Of a DNA stretch of 64,000 bases, positions 16,750 to 25,492 are shown one piece after another. Below the pieces are notes generated by a model. The model ran no database searches and was not told the DNA's origin. It worked only from the letters and a program-made list of their open reading frames with translations. Position 1 is the first letter of the stretch. Every line of letters starts with the position of its first letter. Where the stretch lies: positions 186,001 to 250,000 of the forward strand of contig NZ_LNCD01000138.1 in NCBI RefSeq assembly GCF_001542405.1, read 5' to 3'. Origin of the DNA: Rhizobium altiplani. GTDB lineage: Bacteria > Pseudomonadota > Alphaproteobacteria > Rhizobiales > Rhizobiaceae. A program made the translations under genes and the position numbers.

Positions 16750-17199
16750 TCAGTAGTAGGGCGAGACACACGCCTGTCGTGGGCCATAATAGGGCTGGAA
16801 CGTGTTGTCATAACTCCTGTAGGATCGATAACGCGCATAACACCAGCGCGTATGCGCGTCGCCACCGTAATACGCTCTGCGATAATAACGAGGCGCATAA
16901 TAAGACGGGCCGTAGTAACCCGGGTCGTAGTAGTCAGGTGCATAATAGTTCGGCTGCGCCAGCAATCCTCCGACTATTGCGCCTGCCGCGAGACCGCCGA
17001 GCGCCCAGCCCCACCCCCCGTCACCATGATGGTGATAGTATCCGCCGTGGTAGTAACCGCCGTGGCCGCCATGATAGTCCACCGGCTGCGCCTGCGGGGA
17101 ATCGATCTTCGGGGCGGCGATGGTGGGGAATGCCATTGCCGGCGGGACGCTCGTCAACGCCGTCGCAAGCGACACGGCAACGAATGCTAGCCTTTTCAT
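16750..17199 (-). CDS. BA14K-like exported protein
   Basis: 149 residues from ATG 17199 (MKRLAFVAVSL); a start at 17217 is possible. A Sec signal peptide ends at AMA near residue 22. A His/Gly/Tyr-rich stretch follows (YHGGHGGYYHGGYYHHH), then a glycine-rich hydrophobic segment (LGGLAAGAIVGGLLA), Tyr/Pro repeats, and the terminal W-C-x-x-R-Y-R-S-Y motif of BA14K proteins (TRWCYARYRSYRSYD...YYGPRQACVSPYY). These are abundant immunoreactive or lectin-like envelope proteins of Rhizobiales, which supports the host assignment. Confidence 0.82.
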   Translation of the reverse strand: MKRLAFVAVSLATALTSVPPAMAFPTIAAPKIDSPQAQPVDYHGGHGGYYHGGYYHHHGDGGWGWALGGLAAGAIVGGLLAQPNYYAPDYYDPGYYGPSYYAPRYYRRAYYGGDAHTRWCYARYRSYRSYDNTFQPYYGPRQACVSPYY

Positions 17200-17656
17200 C
17201 GGCTTCCCTTCCGTCAACTTTGCAGTCCACCATTATACCGCGGAAAGGACGATGTCGCACTTGATTTCCAGCGGGCGGTGAACGGTCCGGAAGGGCTGCC
17301 TTCTACCTCACTGCGACTATGATCGCCCAATTCCAGCATGGCCAGAGCCCTGTAATCCAAAGAGGCCCGCGATCGCGAGAGAAGCGCAGGCGTTGCCTAA
17401 AAAGAGCTAAGCTTCTCCCCCTCTGGCATGGGAGATTTCGTCCCGTACAGGATGCTGGGTGCCCAGTTGCGCCCTGTTTGAGCCGCACCTCTCAGAGATA
17501 CCATGTCGTGACCGTCATCAGGTCAGCTACGTCTTCACCTTCCAGCCGGGGCAACCCAGAGCAACAAACCCATCGATCTGCAGAATGCCGGCATCGGCAT
17601 TGACGACGATATATCCTTGTCACCATACAGTAGACGGGCCAATGACTGAGGATCCG
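17200..17656. other. Intergenic stretch without a gene
   Basis: Lies between the BA14K-like start and the end of cspA, both on the minus strand. I see no supported frame, RNA gene or clear terminator; it should contain the BA14K promoter and the 3' end of the cspA transcript. Confidence 0.4.
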
Positions 17657-17866
17657 TCACCGCAGTTCAATATTGACGGCCTTCGGGCCTTTTCCTCTAT
17701 TATCGGGTTCCGTGTCGAATGAGACTTTCTGCCCCTCGCGGATGGTCTGGATCCCAGACGCCTGAAGAGCCGAGATGTGCACAAACACATCGTTGCCGCC
17801 GCCCTCGGGGCTGATAAAACCGAACCCCTTGTCTTCGTTGAAGAATTTCACCGTGCCCGTTGCCAT
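17657..17866 (-). CDS. cspA: Cold-shock protein, CspA family
   Basis: 69 residues, full length for the family. RNA-binding motifs RNP1 (KGFGFISPEG) and RNP2 (DVFVHISAL) are intact, and the start MATGTVKFFNEDKGFG is standard. GGGAGG lies 6 nt before the ATG. It acts as a cytoplasmic single-stranded nucleic-acid chaperone. Whether this paralogue is cold-induced cannot be told from the sequence. Confidence 0.96.
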   Translation of the reverse strand: MATGTVKFFNEDKGFGFISPEGGGNDVFVHISALQASGIQTIREGQKVSFDTEPDNRGKGPKAVNIELR

Positions 17867-18184
17867 TATAACCTCCCGACCAAGAATACGATCAACATGG
17901 AGCCGACGTGCAGCCTACGCAAGCGGAAATATGGGCCTCATCCGCTGGTCCAGAGGCTACTCTCTGCCAGGATATTTCCCGACCTGTGACTGCCGAAGGC
18001 CCCCTCGCCGCTTCATTGTTGTCGACCGATCGGAAGAGGTTTACCTTTGCGACGATATCGGGACGTGACTTACTGTGTTTTGCATTTGTGGACCAGGCGG
18101 GGTCTCTCGGCAATCCCGCGCATCCTTGGCCCACGACGCACCTTCAGATCGATCGGCGTCTCGTTTCCAGTTGGGAGGCAACTC
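17867..18184. promoter_or_regulatory. Divergent control region of cspA and the alcohol dehydrogenase gene
   Basis: 318 bp between the cspA and adhP starts. CspA genes usually have a long regulatory leader, and there is room for one here. I cannot point to a confident -35/-10 pair. No gene is supported inside. Confidence 0.4.
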
Positions 18185-19210
18185 ATGGGTCAGATGATGA
18201 AGGCCGCTGTCGTTCGACAGTTCCGCACACCCCTGGTGATCGAAGATGTGCCAGTGCCATCTCCGCATCCGGGGCAGATACTCGTCAAATACGAGGCGAC
18301 TGGCGTGTGCCATACCGACCTCCATGCAGCCAATGGGGATTGGCCGGTGAAGCCTAGCCCACCATTCATACCGGGCCACGAGGGCGTTGGTTATGTTTCG
18401 GCGATCGGTGCCGGTGTCACGAGAGTGAAGGAGGGCGACCGTGTTGGCGTGCCCTGGCTTCACAGCGCGTGCGGGTACTGCCCGCAGTGCCGAACCGGTT
18501 GGGAAACACTTTGCGCCTCGCAGTCGAACACCGGATACTCCGTCAATGGCACCTTCGCCGAGTATGGGCTTGCTGATCCTGAGTTCGTCGGCAGACTGCC
18601 TGACCAATTGGAGTTCGGCCCCGCCGCCCCGGTTCTCTGCGCTGGCGTCACGGTCTACAAGGGACTGAAAGAGACAGAAGTGCGCCCAGGCGAATGGGTT
18701 GCCATTTCGGGCGTGGGAGGCTTGGGTCACATGGCCGTCCAGTATGCCAAGGCGATGGGTATGCATGTCGTCGCCGCCGACATCTTCGAAGAGAAACTGG
18801 CCTTGGCAAAGCAGCTCGGGGCCGACATCACGATCAACGGCAAGGCTGGCGACGCCATCGAGCAGGTTCGGAAGGCGACCGATGGAGGTGTACATGGGGC
18901 TCTCGTTACGGCGGTCTCCCCCGCCGCCATGGAGCAGGCCTTTGGATTCCTGCGATCGCGTGGGACGATGGCACTCGTCGGCCTGCCGCCGGGGATGATA
19001 TCGCTGCCTGTGTTCGAAACAGTCCTGAAACGCATAACAGTTCGGGGATCGATCGTCGGTACGCGCCAGGATCTGGAGGAATCGCTGCAATTCGCGGCCG
19101 AAGGAAAAGTCACACCTCATTTCTCCTGGGAGGGTCTCGAGAGCATCAATGACATTTTCCACCGTATGGAAGCGGGAAAGATCGACGGTCGCATCGTCAT
19201 GAGATTGTAA
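18185..19210 (+). CDS. adhP: Zinc-dependent alcohol dehydrogenase (AdhP type)
   Basis: 341 residues; the ATG at 18185 is set by GGGAGG at 6 nt, although the frame stays open upstream. The catalytic zinc ligands are in GVCHTDLH and PGHEGVG. The structural zinc cysteines are in HSACGYCPQCRTGWETLC, and the NAD site is GVGGLGHMAVQYAKAMG. This is the propanol-preferring/ethanol dehydrogenase family that interconverts short alcohols and aldehydes with NAD(H). The next gene encodes an ethanolamine ammonia-lyase, whose product is acetaldehyde, so the pair would turn ethanolamine into ethanol and ammonia. Confidence 0.93.
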   Translation: MGQMMKAAVVRQFRTPLVIEDVPVPSPHPGQILVKYEATGVCHTDLHAANGDWPVKPSPPFIPGHEGVGYVSAIGAGVTRVKEGDRVGVPWLHSACGYCPQCRTGWETLCASQSNTGYSVNGTFAEYGLADPEFVGRLPDQLEFGPAAPVLCAGVTVYKGLKETEVRPGEWVAISGVGGLGHMAVQYAKAMGMHVVAADIFEEKLALAKQLGADITINGKAGDAIEQVRKATDGGVHGALVTAVSPAAMEQAFGFLRSRGTMALVGLPPGMISLPVFETVLKRITVRGSIVGTRQDLEESLQFAAEGKVTPHFSWEGLESINDIFHRMEAGKIDGRIVMRL

Positions 19211-19418
19211 CGCTTGTACCAGCCAACCGGCGGTTCCGATTTTGGACAACAGGGTTCGCAAGGCGGCATTGCGATCGGTAATCTTGCGGGCGGATCCGCT
19301 CAGTTGCGAAACGACCTTAGGCAGCTCAGAACCGTGCCGCTGCGGGAAGTTTTCACTCCGACAGCCGGTTCGAGGCATAGCAGAGCCAATGACCTTTGAC
19401 CCACGGAAGGGTATCGCC

Positions 19419-21773
19419 ATGAACAAGGGCTTGTTGTCTGATGCGCGTGACGGACTATCCAGAAGAGATCTTCTGCTGGTGGCGGGAACCGCCGCCGCGA
19501 CGATCGCCAGTTACAGCAATGGCGCCAAGTCCGCGTCCCAGCCGGATGCATTCTCCATCAAGGAGGTGAAACAAGACGAGGATATTTTTACCTACATCTC
19601 AAGAATGAAGGGCGGTTTTGAACCGACCTTATACCAGCAGGTTATCGGTGCTGCCAATGAGTTCAAGGAAGGAGATCAAGCAATCGGCGTTGGCGCCGAC
19701 AACGATGCGACGCGACGAAATGCACGCATTCTGTTGACGAATACCAAGCTCGCAGACCTCTACGCGAGGCCATTATTTCAGGATGATCTGCAACAACTCA
19801 TCTGGCAGACCACCGACCAGGTCCAGTACGAAAAGGTCAAGGACTGGACCATGGGCGAATTGAAGGAATTTCTTCTCGCAAAGCCAGAGGACGAGATTAG
19901 AGGTGTCATGAATGGCCTGACCAGCGACACCATCGGCTGCGTGCCGAAATTGATGAGCAATGAAGAGCTCGTCTCCGTCAGCCGAAAGATCTTTAACGCA
20001 ATGCCTGGTACCAAGCTTGGCGCGAAGGGATACATGGGCGCACGCATCCAGCCCAATTCGCCGACAGACCATCCCGACGACATAATCTGGCAGGTCTTCG
20101 ACGCATTTTCGTATGCCACGGGCGACATCGTCATCGGCACCAATCCTGTTGACAGTACGGTCAACAGCGTCGCCACTGTCGAACGTGCACTCAAGGACGT
20201 TGTCGACACCTTCAAGCTGCAGGATGTGATCCCATGGTGCGTCCTCTCGCACATCGATGTCCAGGCCGAGGTAGGCGACAGCTTCCCCAAAACCGTCTCG
20301 ACGATGTTCCAGAGCCTTGCTGGAACTGACGATTGTAACAAGATCTTCGACATCACGATTGACAAGATCCTGAAATATGCGCGGGCGAAGAAGGGGCAGC
20401 GATATGGCCTCTACTTTGAAACCGGACAGGGCTCGGAATTCACCAATGGGGCGGCGAACGGCGTCGACATGATGGTTCTCGAGTCACGAAAATACGGCTT
20501 CAGCAGGGCTGTCGGATTGGAGCTTGCCAAGGTGCAGCCCAAGGGCGCCTGGCTTCACGTCAATGATGTCGCCGGTTTCATCGGGCCGGAGGTTTTCAAG
20601 AGCCGCGACCAACTCGTGAGATGCTGTCTCGAAGACTTGGTCATGGGCAAGCTCCATGGCCTTACCATCGGTCTGGACATTTGTACGACATTGCACATGA
20701 CAGTGAGCCTTGATGACCTGGATTGGTGCCAGGATCAGATCATGCCGGCCAATCCCGCTTATCTGATCGCGCTGCCAACGAAGAACGACCCGATGTTGAG
20801 TTACCTCACCACATCGTTTCAGGATCACGTGCGCTTGCGCGAAAAGTTCGGCTTTAGGGTCAATGATGCGATTTGGGACTTTTACAAGCGGCTCGGCGTG
20901 GTGGGCAAGGACAATCGCTACACGGCGAATTATGGAAATCCCCTTTGGGTGTACTTCCAATATCGCCTGGCCAAGGGCGACAAAAGATCGCGTGAGCAGG
21001 TCTATGCGGAAGGCCGGCAGAAGATGCGGGAGATTGAGAAGCGAGGGGTCGACATTGCCACAGGGCATGGAAGGAACAGATGGGATCTCAACCAGACGCT
21101 TTCGACCAAGGTCAAAGGCTTGTACGAGGATGCGAAGCAGTCCCTCTGGACCGAATTCACGCCCGAGTTTATCGCCGGCATTCCCGATGCCGTCTCAGTG
21201 CACACACAGTCCAGGGATCGCAATGACTACATAGCCCATCCCATGAGCGGCGAGATGTTGAACGCGGAAGGAATGCGGGACGTCGAAAGACTGAGAGATG
21301 CCTGGGGAGAGGATGTCCCTCAAGGTCAGATCGTCATTTCCGACGGACTGAATGCAAAGGCAATCATGGATGATGGACATCTTGCACCCTATCTCGAGGA
21401 GATGCGTCGGCTGCTGGCCACATCCGGCGTCACAATGAGCAACAAGAACATTGTTGTTACCAGCGGAAGGGTGAGAGCCGGATACAGGATCGGCGAGCTA
21501 CTTTTCGAAAGGGCAAATCCCAACAGCTTCCGAGGCATTCTTCACATCATCGGCGAACGACCAGGGACGATGCACCACGCCTATTCGGTCTACATTACTG
21601 TCGCCAAGGGCAAACGATGGTCCGAAAAGGATATCGATCACGACATCACCAGGCTTGTCAGCAATGTCGCGGACACGGCCCTGCCGCCCAACGAAGCCGC
21701 CAGAGAAACACTGACCATCATCAGGGAAATCGTCGGGCGGAATGTAAACGGTAGTCGTCGCTACGGGGAATAG
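19419..21773 (+). CDS. eutBC: Fused ethanolamine ammonia-lyase (EutB-EutC) with Tat-like signal
   Basis: 784 residues from ATG 19419 with GGAAGGG upstream. The N-terminus has a twin-arginine motif (LSRRDLLLVAG, Arg15-Arg16) followed by an Ala-rich hydrophobic stretch. Residues ~55-500 are the EutB large subunit: YFETGQGSEF, DVAGFIGPEV, GLDICTTLHM and YLTTSFQDH all match. Residues ~575-780 are the EutC small subunit: ISDGLNAKAI, VTSGRVRAGYRIGE and IIGERPGTMH. EutBC normally is two cytoplasmic polypeptides using adenosylcobalamin to make acetaldehyde and ammonia. Here both are one chain with an export-type leader and no eutA reactivase or microcompartment genes nearby. Family certain; export and activity are open. 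Confidence 0.88.
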   Translation: MNKGLLSDARDGLSRRDLLLVAGTAAATIASYSNGAKSASQPDAFSIKEVKQDEDIFTYISRMKGGFEPTLYQQVIGAANEFKEGDQAIGVGADNDATRRNARILLTNTKLADLYARPLFQDDLQQLIWQTTDQVQYEKVKDWTMGELKEFLLAKPEDEIRGVMNGLTSDTIGCVPKLMSNEELVSVSRKIFNAMPGTKLGAKGYMGARIQPNSPTDHPDDIIWQVFDAFSYATGDIVIGTNPVDSTVNSVATVERALKDVVDTFKLQDVIPWCVLSHIDVQAEVGDSFPKTVSTMFQSLAGTDDCNKIFDITIDKILKYARAKKGQRYGLYFETGQGSEFTNGAANGVDMMVLESRKYGFSRAVGLELAKVQPKGAWLHVNDVAGFIGPEVFKSRDQLVRCCLEDLVMGKLHGLTIGLDICTTLHMTVSLDDLDWCQDQIMPANPAYLIALPTKNDPMLSYLTTSFQDHVRLREKFGFRVNDAIWDFYKRLGVVGKDNRYTANYGNPLWVYFQYRLAKGDKRSREQVYAEGRQKMREIEKRGVDIATGHGRNRWDLNQTLSTKVKGLYEDAKQSLWTEFTPEFIAGIPDAVSVHTQSRDRNDYIAHPMSGEMLNAEGMRDVERLRDAWGEDVPQGQIVISDGLNAKAIMDDGHLAPYLEEMRRLLATSGVTMSNKNIVVTSGRVRAGYRIGELLFERANPNSFRGILHIIGERPGTMHHAYSVYITVAKGKRWSEKDIDHDITRLVSNVADTALPPNEAARETLTIIREIVGRNVNGSRRYGE

Positions 21774-21829
21774 AAAGGCGGTGTGCGGGTTCCTCTCCCC
21801 CGTTTTCAGGACCGCAGGTCCAGACCCGA

Positions 21830-22189
21830 TCAATCGATCCTCCGGCCCACGCGCACCAGGTGTTCGTCCGGATCGGACACTGCGAATTCGAACATGCCCC
21901 ATGGCTGCTTGACTGGTGGATAAAGAAGCCTGCCTTTTAGCCGGGCCGCCAGTTCTTCGACATTGTCTGCGTAGAAGTAGATGCCGAACGGGCTCTTGCC
22001 GGGAACGAGCCAGTCCTCGGCCGCTTTCGTCAGGTGGATTTCGGCGCCTCCGTCGTCCGTCAATATCACGTAATCGCCGTAGTCCTCAGAATCCGGATCG
22101 CGACGGAAGCCCAGCAGGCCGTAAAAGTCTTCGCTCGCAACGAGATTGTTGCAAGGTATAACGGCGACGACCCTTCGCTTCTCGGACAT
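21830..22189 (-). CDS. VOC superfamily (glyoxalase/bleomycin-resistance-like) protein
   Basis: 119 residues from ATG 22189 (MSEKRRVVAVIPCNNLVAS), with GGAG upstream. The two beta-alpha-beta modules of the vicinal oxygen chelate fold are visible: residues 7-55 (SEDFYGLLGFRR...DYVILTDDGGAEIHL) and 65-115 (GIYFYADNVEELAARL, PWGMFEFAVSDPDEHLVRVGR). The pattern is that of small bleomycin-binding-like or glyoxalase-like proteins; the substrate cannot be told. Single gene convergent with the eut gene. Confidence 0.8.
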   Translation of the reverse strand: MSEKRRVVAVIPCNNLVASEDFYGLLGFRRDPDSEDYGDYVILTDDGGAEIHLTKAAEDWLVPGKSPFGIYFYADNVEELAARLKGRLLYPPVKQPWGMFEFAVSDPDEHLVRVGRRID

Positions 22190-22458
22190 AGGTAGGCTCC
22201 AGCTTGTTGTGACCGATATCCGAATAGCACCGGAGGCCCTTTTGGGAAAAGCGCGAAGCCAGCCCCAATGGGCGGCAATGGACATTGACGCGCCGGACGG
22301 CCATTTTGTGGATCGCTTCACCAATTTCCCCCGGTGAACCAGATCAGAACGTGCGCGAGACAAAGGACGGTCACAGAATACCATCCCACGCGAGGCCTTA
22401 GACCGCCGGGAGCTCCGCCTATCCGCCGCCTCTCTGGCACGCAGAGTGTAGCCAGATT

Positions 22459-22779
22459 TTACTTCACCAGGTTGCGCGCAATCTGCACAAGCGCACCGTC
22501 ACCGGCATCCGACGTCTCTGTTTGATTTCCAGCCTCAAGCCAACAGACGTTCATAACTGCCAGAATATCCTCATTCGATTGATTCACACCAGCCGCGTCA
22601 AAGTCTCTTCGAATTATGGCAAGGATATCGTTGCGCTTGACGTCAACCGCCCCTCGGGCAAGCTCATCCGAGTATGCTTTGGCATTTTCTTCGGCAAGCG
22701 CCAGTTTTTCCGCCGCCCACATGCCAACCAGCTTGTTGCGCCTCACCATTCTCATCACATCTATCCGAAGGCTAGCCAT
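22459..22779 (-). CDS. DUF1476 / ATP synthase zeta-like protein lacking the inhibitory N-terminus
   Basis: 106 residues with GGAGGG at 6 nt before ATG 22779, which fixes the start. The body (RRNKLVGMWAAEKLALAEENAKAY, then a four-helix pattern to NVCWLEA) matches DUF1476, the zeta subunit that inhibits F1-ATPase in alphaproteobacteria. Canonical zeta proteins begin with about 18 residues of the type FDxREKAFEKKFAHDEE that insert into F1. Here these are replaced by MASLRIDVMRMV. The C-terminus has an extra ~15 residues. It is therefore a divergent paralogue that may not inhibit ATPase. Confidence 0.75.
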   Translation of the reverse strand: MASLRIDVMRMVRRNKLVGMWAAEKLALAEENAKAYSDELARGAVDVKRNDILAIIRRDFDAAGVNQSNEDILAVMNVCWLEAGNQTETSDAGDGALVQIARNLVK

Positions 22780-23550
22780 CGAAAACCCTCCGTTGCGTGT
22801 CTGCCTGCATCATATCCTTGTCCGCGATCCCGACAAAGAAGACGAATGGAACTGCCCACTGAATGATACGCTACGTGCTTGGCGAACGCTATCCGGACGC
22901 AGCGCCAGCTGAAGGCTGGAGTGGCGTGGAACAAAGGGCAGCGTTGCTTGTTTGATGGGTTGAAATGGCGGCTCCTTTCGTTATTCGCCGTTTCATTTAA
23001 TGTCCAAACGCTCTCCTCGCCCCGCTTGTGCTCAGGCGTGGCCTTTTTGCCTGGCCAACCTCATCCTATGCCAGAGTTTTTGATCACTCTCGCGATCACC
23101 ATCGTCGCGTAGCGTATGCCGATGGCCCGTAGCCACAACTGCCGCTCCTTGGGTCGGCGGCGCGGATGACTGTCTAAACCTGATCCATTCGCGCTTCTGC
23201 CTGAGCAGGAGTGCGTAATCCGCACATTGTGAACCCGTGGCAGCGTAACGCAAGTAATTGTCTTCGGGCAGCAAGATTTCGACCGGTCGAAAACGGTACT
23301 GGTTTTGCGCGGAGACGAAGTAATTGAGTGTCAATGCACGGCAATGCGACCGGAGGGCTGGGATCTGGTTGCATTGCCGGTCGTAATGCGGCCGGATGGG
23401 TCCTTCAGTTCAATCAAAGCGCAACTTGCAAAAGTGCCCCCGTGCAGAACGGCTGACGGTCGAAGGTGCGGCCAATCTGCTGCGCACACCGAGGAGACCG
23501 GGAAGTCTCCCCATCGCGCCCGCCTGCAAACGCCTCAGGAGGAGGAACTG
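22780..23550. other. Long stretch without a convincing gene
   Basis: Overlapping short frames occur on both strands, for example a TTG-started minus-strand frame at 23032-23334 (LNYFVSAQNQYRFRPVEI...) whose composition is protein-like. None has a ribosome-binding site or a family I know. Related GC-rich segments with GCATTGCCGGTCG and GGCAATGCGACCGG lie at about 23340-23395 as an imperfect inverted pair. Confidence 0.35.
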
Positions 23551-23739
23551 ATGTCAGCGAGAACGCTGCGGGAAGAATTCGAGCACCTGTCGCGCTTCGT
23601 GTGGGTCTCGTGGAACAACAGCGGTCGCGAGCAGGCTCTGCTCGTGGCTCGCAGCTTCGCCGCCGACTTCCCTTCGGTCGGCACGGCCGAAGACTTCATG
23701 CGTCGCGCCGAAGCAATGCGACAGGAGCCCGGCAGCTGA
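23551..23739 (+). CDS. Small hypothetical protein with strong ribosome-binding site
   Basis: 62 residues (MSARTLREEFEHLSRFVWVSW...). AGGAGGAGG lies 5-6 nt before ATG 23551, among the strongest sites in the window, and the codon use is GC-rich at third positions. The product is helical with Arg/Glu pairs and no signal peptide or membrane segment. I know no family. The frame is also open upstream to 23305, but the ribosome-binding site marks 23551. Confidence 0.55.
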   Translation: MSARTLREEFEHLSRFVWVSWNNSGREQALLVARSFAADFPSVGTAEDFMRRAEAMRQEPGS

Positions 23740-23954
23740 CGCAAAACTCGACGCAACCGCCCTCCACGCTGTCCGCCATCTGCGCGAAAGCAACGGAATA
23801 GCTGGGCCCTTGCGCAAGCAGATCAGATGGCGACGTCATGCGACGAACGGCACATTACAAGGGCCGACTGGCATGTCGCTCGTATGGCACCGGGATAAAT
23901 GAGCCTGAAAGGAACGAGAGGTGCGGTCCGAGTTTGCGTATAAAAAGAAGAGCA

Positions 23955-25019
23955 TCATGCTGTTGCTTCGTCTGTCGGGACTTGGACAGGAGCGCGCCGA
24001 AATTCAAGCGGACTCTTACCTGTCCAACGGCGGCAAGCGTGACTGAAGGAGCTCGGATGGTGAAACCCCAACAACCAGGCAATCTGGGACGCCTGAAGAT
24101 CGTCTTCGAGGTAACGCATCGCAAGATCACGGCGCATTTGATCCAGGACCTCACTAAAGTTTAGGCCCTCGGCCGCCAATTTTCGAGCAAATGTCCTCTC
24201 GCTCAAACCAAGCCGTTTTGCGACGGTTTTTGTAGTCGCCTCGGCATGCGGCAACAGAGGCGCAATATTGTTTTCCACGATCGTTCGGAACCGGCTGGTA
24301 TTGGCCATCCGGTTTGCCATCGCCTCGTCGCACATCTTCAGTATCAGTTCGTTGAGAAATGGGTCGTTTCCAACGACCGGGAGCTCCAGCGTTCCGGCGT
24401 TGAACATGATTTCATCCGTCTCTGCTCCGAATTCGACCTCACATCCAAATACTCGCCGGATATAAGTCAGGTCGCCAGTTCTATGATGGACAAATCTCAC
24501 CTTGTGCGGCGAAAGATCCCGTCCGACGAGTTTGCGGCAGAGGCGCAAAAGGGCAAATAACAACAACTCCATGTTATGCTGGTCGCGATGCCTCTGCACC
24601 CCCGTGTAGGAGACTTCGACAGAGCATGCCGGCTTTTCCTTAAGCCGCACGACAAGTGCCTCATTTCCGAGGCGGACATATCTTCCAAGACGCGTGAAAG
24701 CATCACTCAGATCGCGTGACGAGGCCATCACGTAGTAAAGCATCCCCATTTCACGCAAGTCGCATTCCTTGGCCAAGGCAAGACCCATCCAAGTATCCTT
24801 CGAAACATGAGCGACCAACTGCAGGAACTGCATTTGCGCGGTGACATGAATTCGCCGGCGCTCTGCGATCGCTGCGCTTGTAAGGCCAGACCGCGACAGC
24901 AAAGGCGCAACCTCAATTCCAGCACGTTCCAGATGCCGAACTGCCAGGCGCGTGGCCAGTCCCCATGAAGTTGGTCCATTGATCAGGTTTTGAATGTCAG
25001 GTTCGCGTTGCCCGGCCAT
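23955..25019 (-). CDS. AraC-family transcriptional regulator
   Basis: 354 residues from ATG 25019 (MAGQREPDIQNL), with GGGGGA about 10 nt upstream; a start at 25079 is possible. The N-terminal ~200 residues are the arabinose-binding-like domain found in OruR/ArgR-type AraC proteins (LERAGIEVAPLLSRSGL, MGMLYYVMASSRDLSDAFTRL). Residues ~255-345 carry the two helix-turn-helices (TTKTVAKRLGLSERTFARKLA and SQIAWLLGFHHPSSFSHACRRW). No likely target gene is adjacent: it lies downstream of module A's last gene, separated by 473 bp, on the same strand. Ligand unknown. Confidence 0.88.
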   Translation of the reverse strand: MAGQREPDIQNLINGPTSWGLATRLAVRHLERAGIEVAPLLSRSGLTSAAIAERRRIHVTAQMQFLQLVAHVSKDTWMGLALAKECDLREMGMLYYVMASSRDLSDAFTRLGRYVRLGNEALVVRLKEKPACSVEVSYTGVQRHRDQHNMELLLFALLRLCRKLVGRDLSPHKVRFVHHRTGDLTYIRRVFGCEVEFGAETDEIMFNAGTLELPVVGNDPFLNELILKMCDEAMANRMANTSRFRTIVENNIAPLLPHAEATTKTVAKRLGLSERTFARKLAAEGLNFSEVLDQMRRDLAMRYLEDDLQASQIAWLLGFHHPSSFSHACRRWTGKSPLEFRRAPVQVPTDEATA

Positions 25020-25492
25020 GAGCGGTGTCCCCCGGAAGCTGCAATACTGCCATTGTTTGTTCTTGTTCGCAAACTTCAACCGGGGGCTTTCCTTTTTCTC
25101 GCACTGAGAAATGTGGCAGCTGCCCGCAAATTAATGTCACCTCATCACAAGCCGAGGGCTTCTCAACGCAATATAACCGCCGACAACGGTTAAATGTCGA
25201 TCGCACGATTGAAACGCTGCCCCACAGTCGAGGGGTACCGGTTTCGTGCGCTTCTCGTGGGTTGGATTGATAGGTTCATCTAGCAGTCCATCAGTTTTCC
25301 CGGCGGACCAGGTGGGGGGTGTGGTCACCGTCGGGATGTCGCCGCCGCTCGTGTCGTTATCGCAGCGTCCACGGTGAGGCGTTCTGGGAGGGACGCGCAG
25401 ACCGAGTGGCGGCGGCTCCGGCGCAGCCCCCAATCGACCACGAAGCGCCTGCCCGCATCCATTCTCGTCCGCAAACAAACGGCAAAGTGCGA
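25020..25492. other. Intergenic stretch upstream of the araC gene
   Basis: Separates the end of the catabolic operon (stop at 25493) from the AraC gene. No supported frame. It would hold the operon's 3' end and the araC promoter; I could not pick out a clear terminator. Confidence 0.4.

Noticed and set aside
17680..17700. Small GGCC-TTCG-GGCC hairpin with T-run
   Set aside because: It lies inside the cspA coding sequence on the wrong strand and has only four pairs; it is explained by codons.
23032..23334. 100-codon minus-strand frame with protein-like composition
   Set aside because: It starts at TTG with no ribosome-binding site and overlaps other equally long frames.
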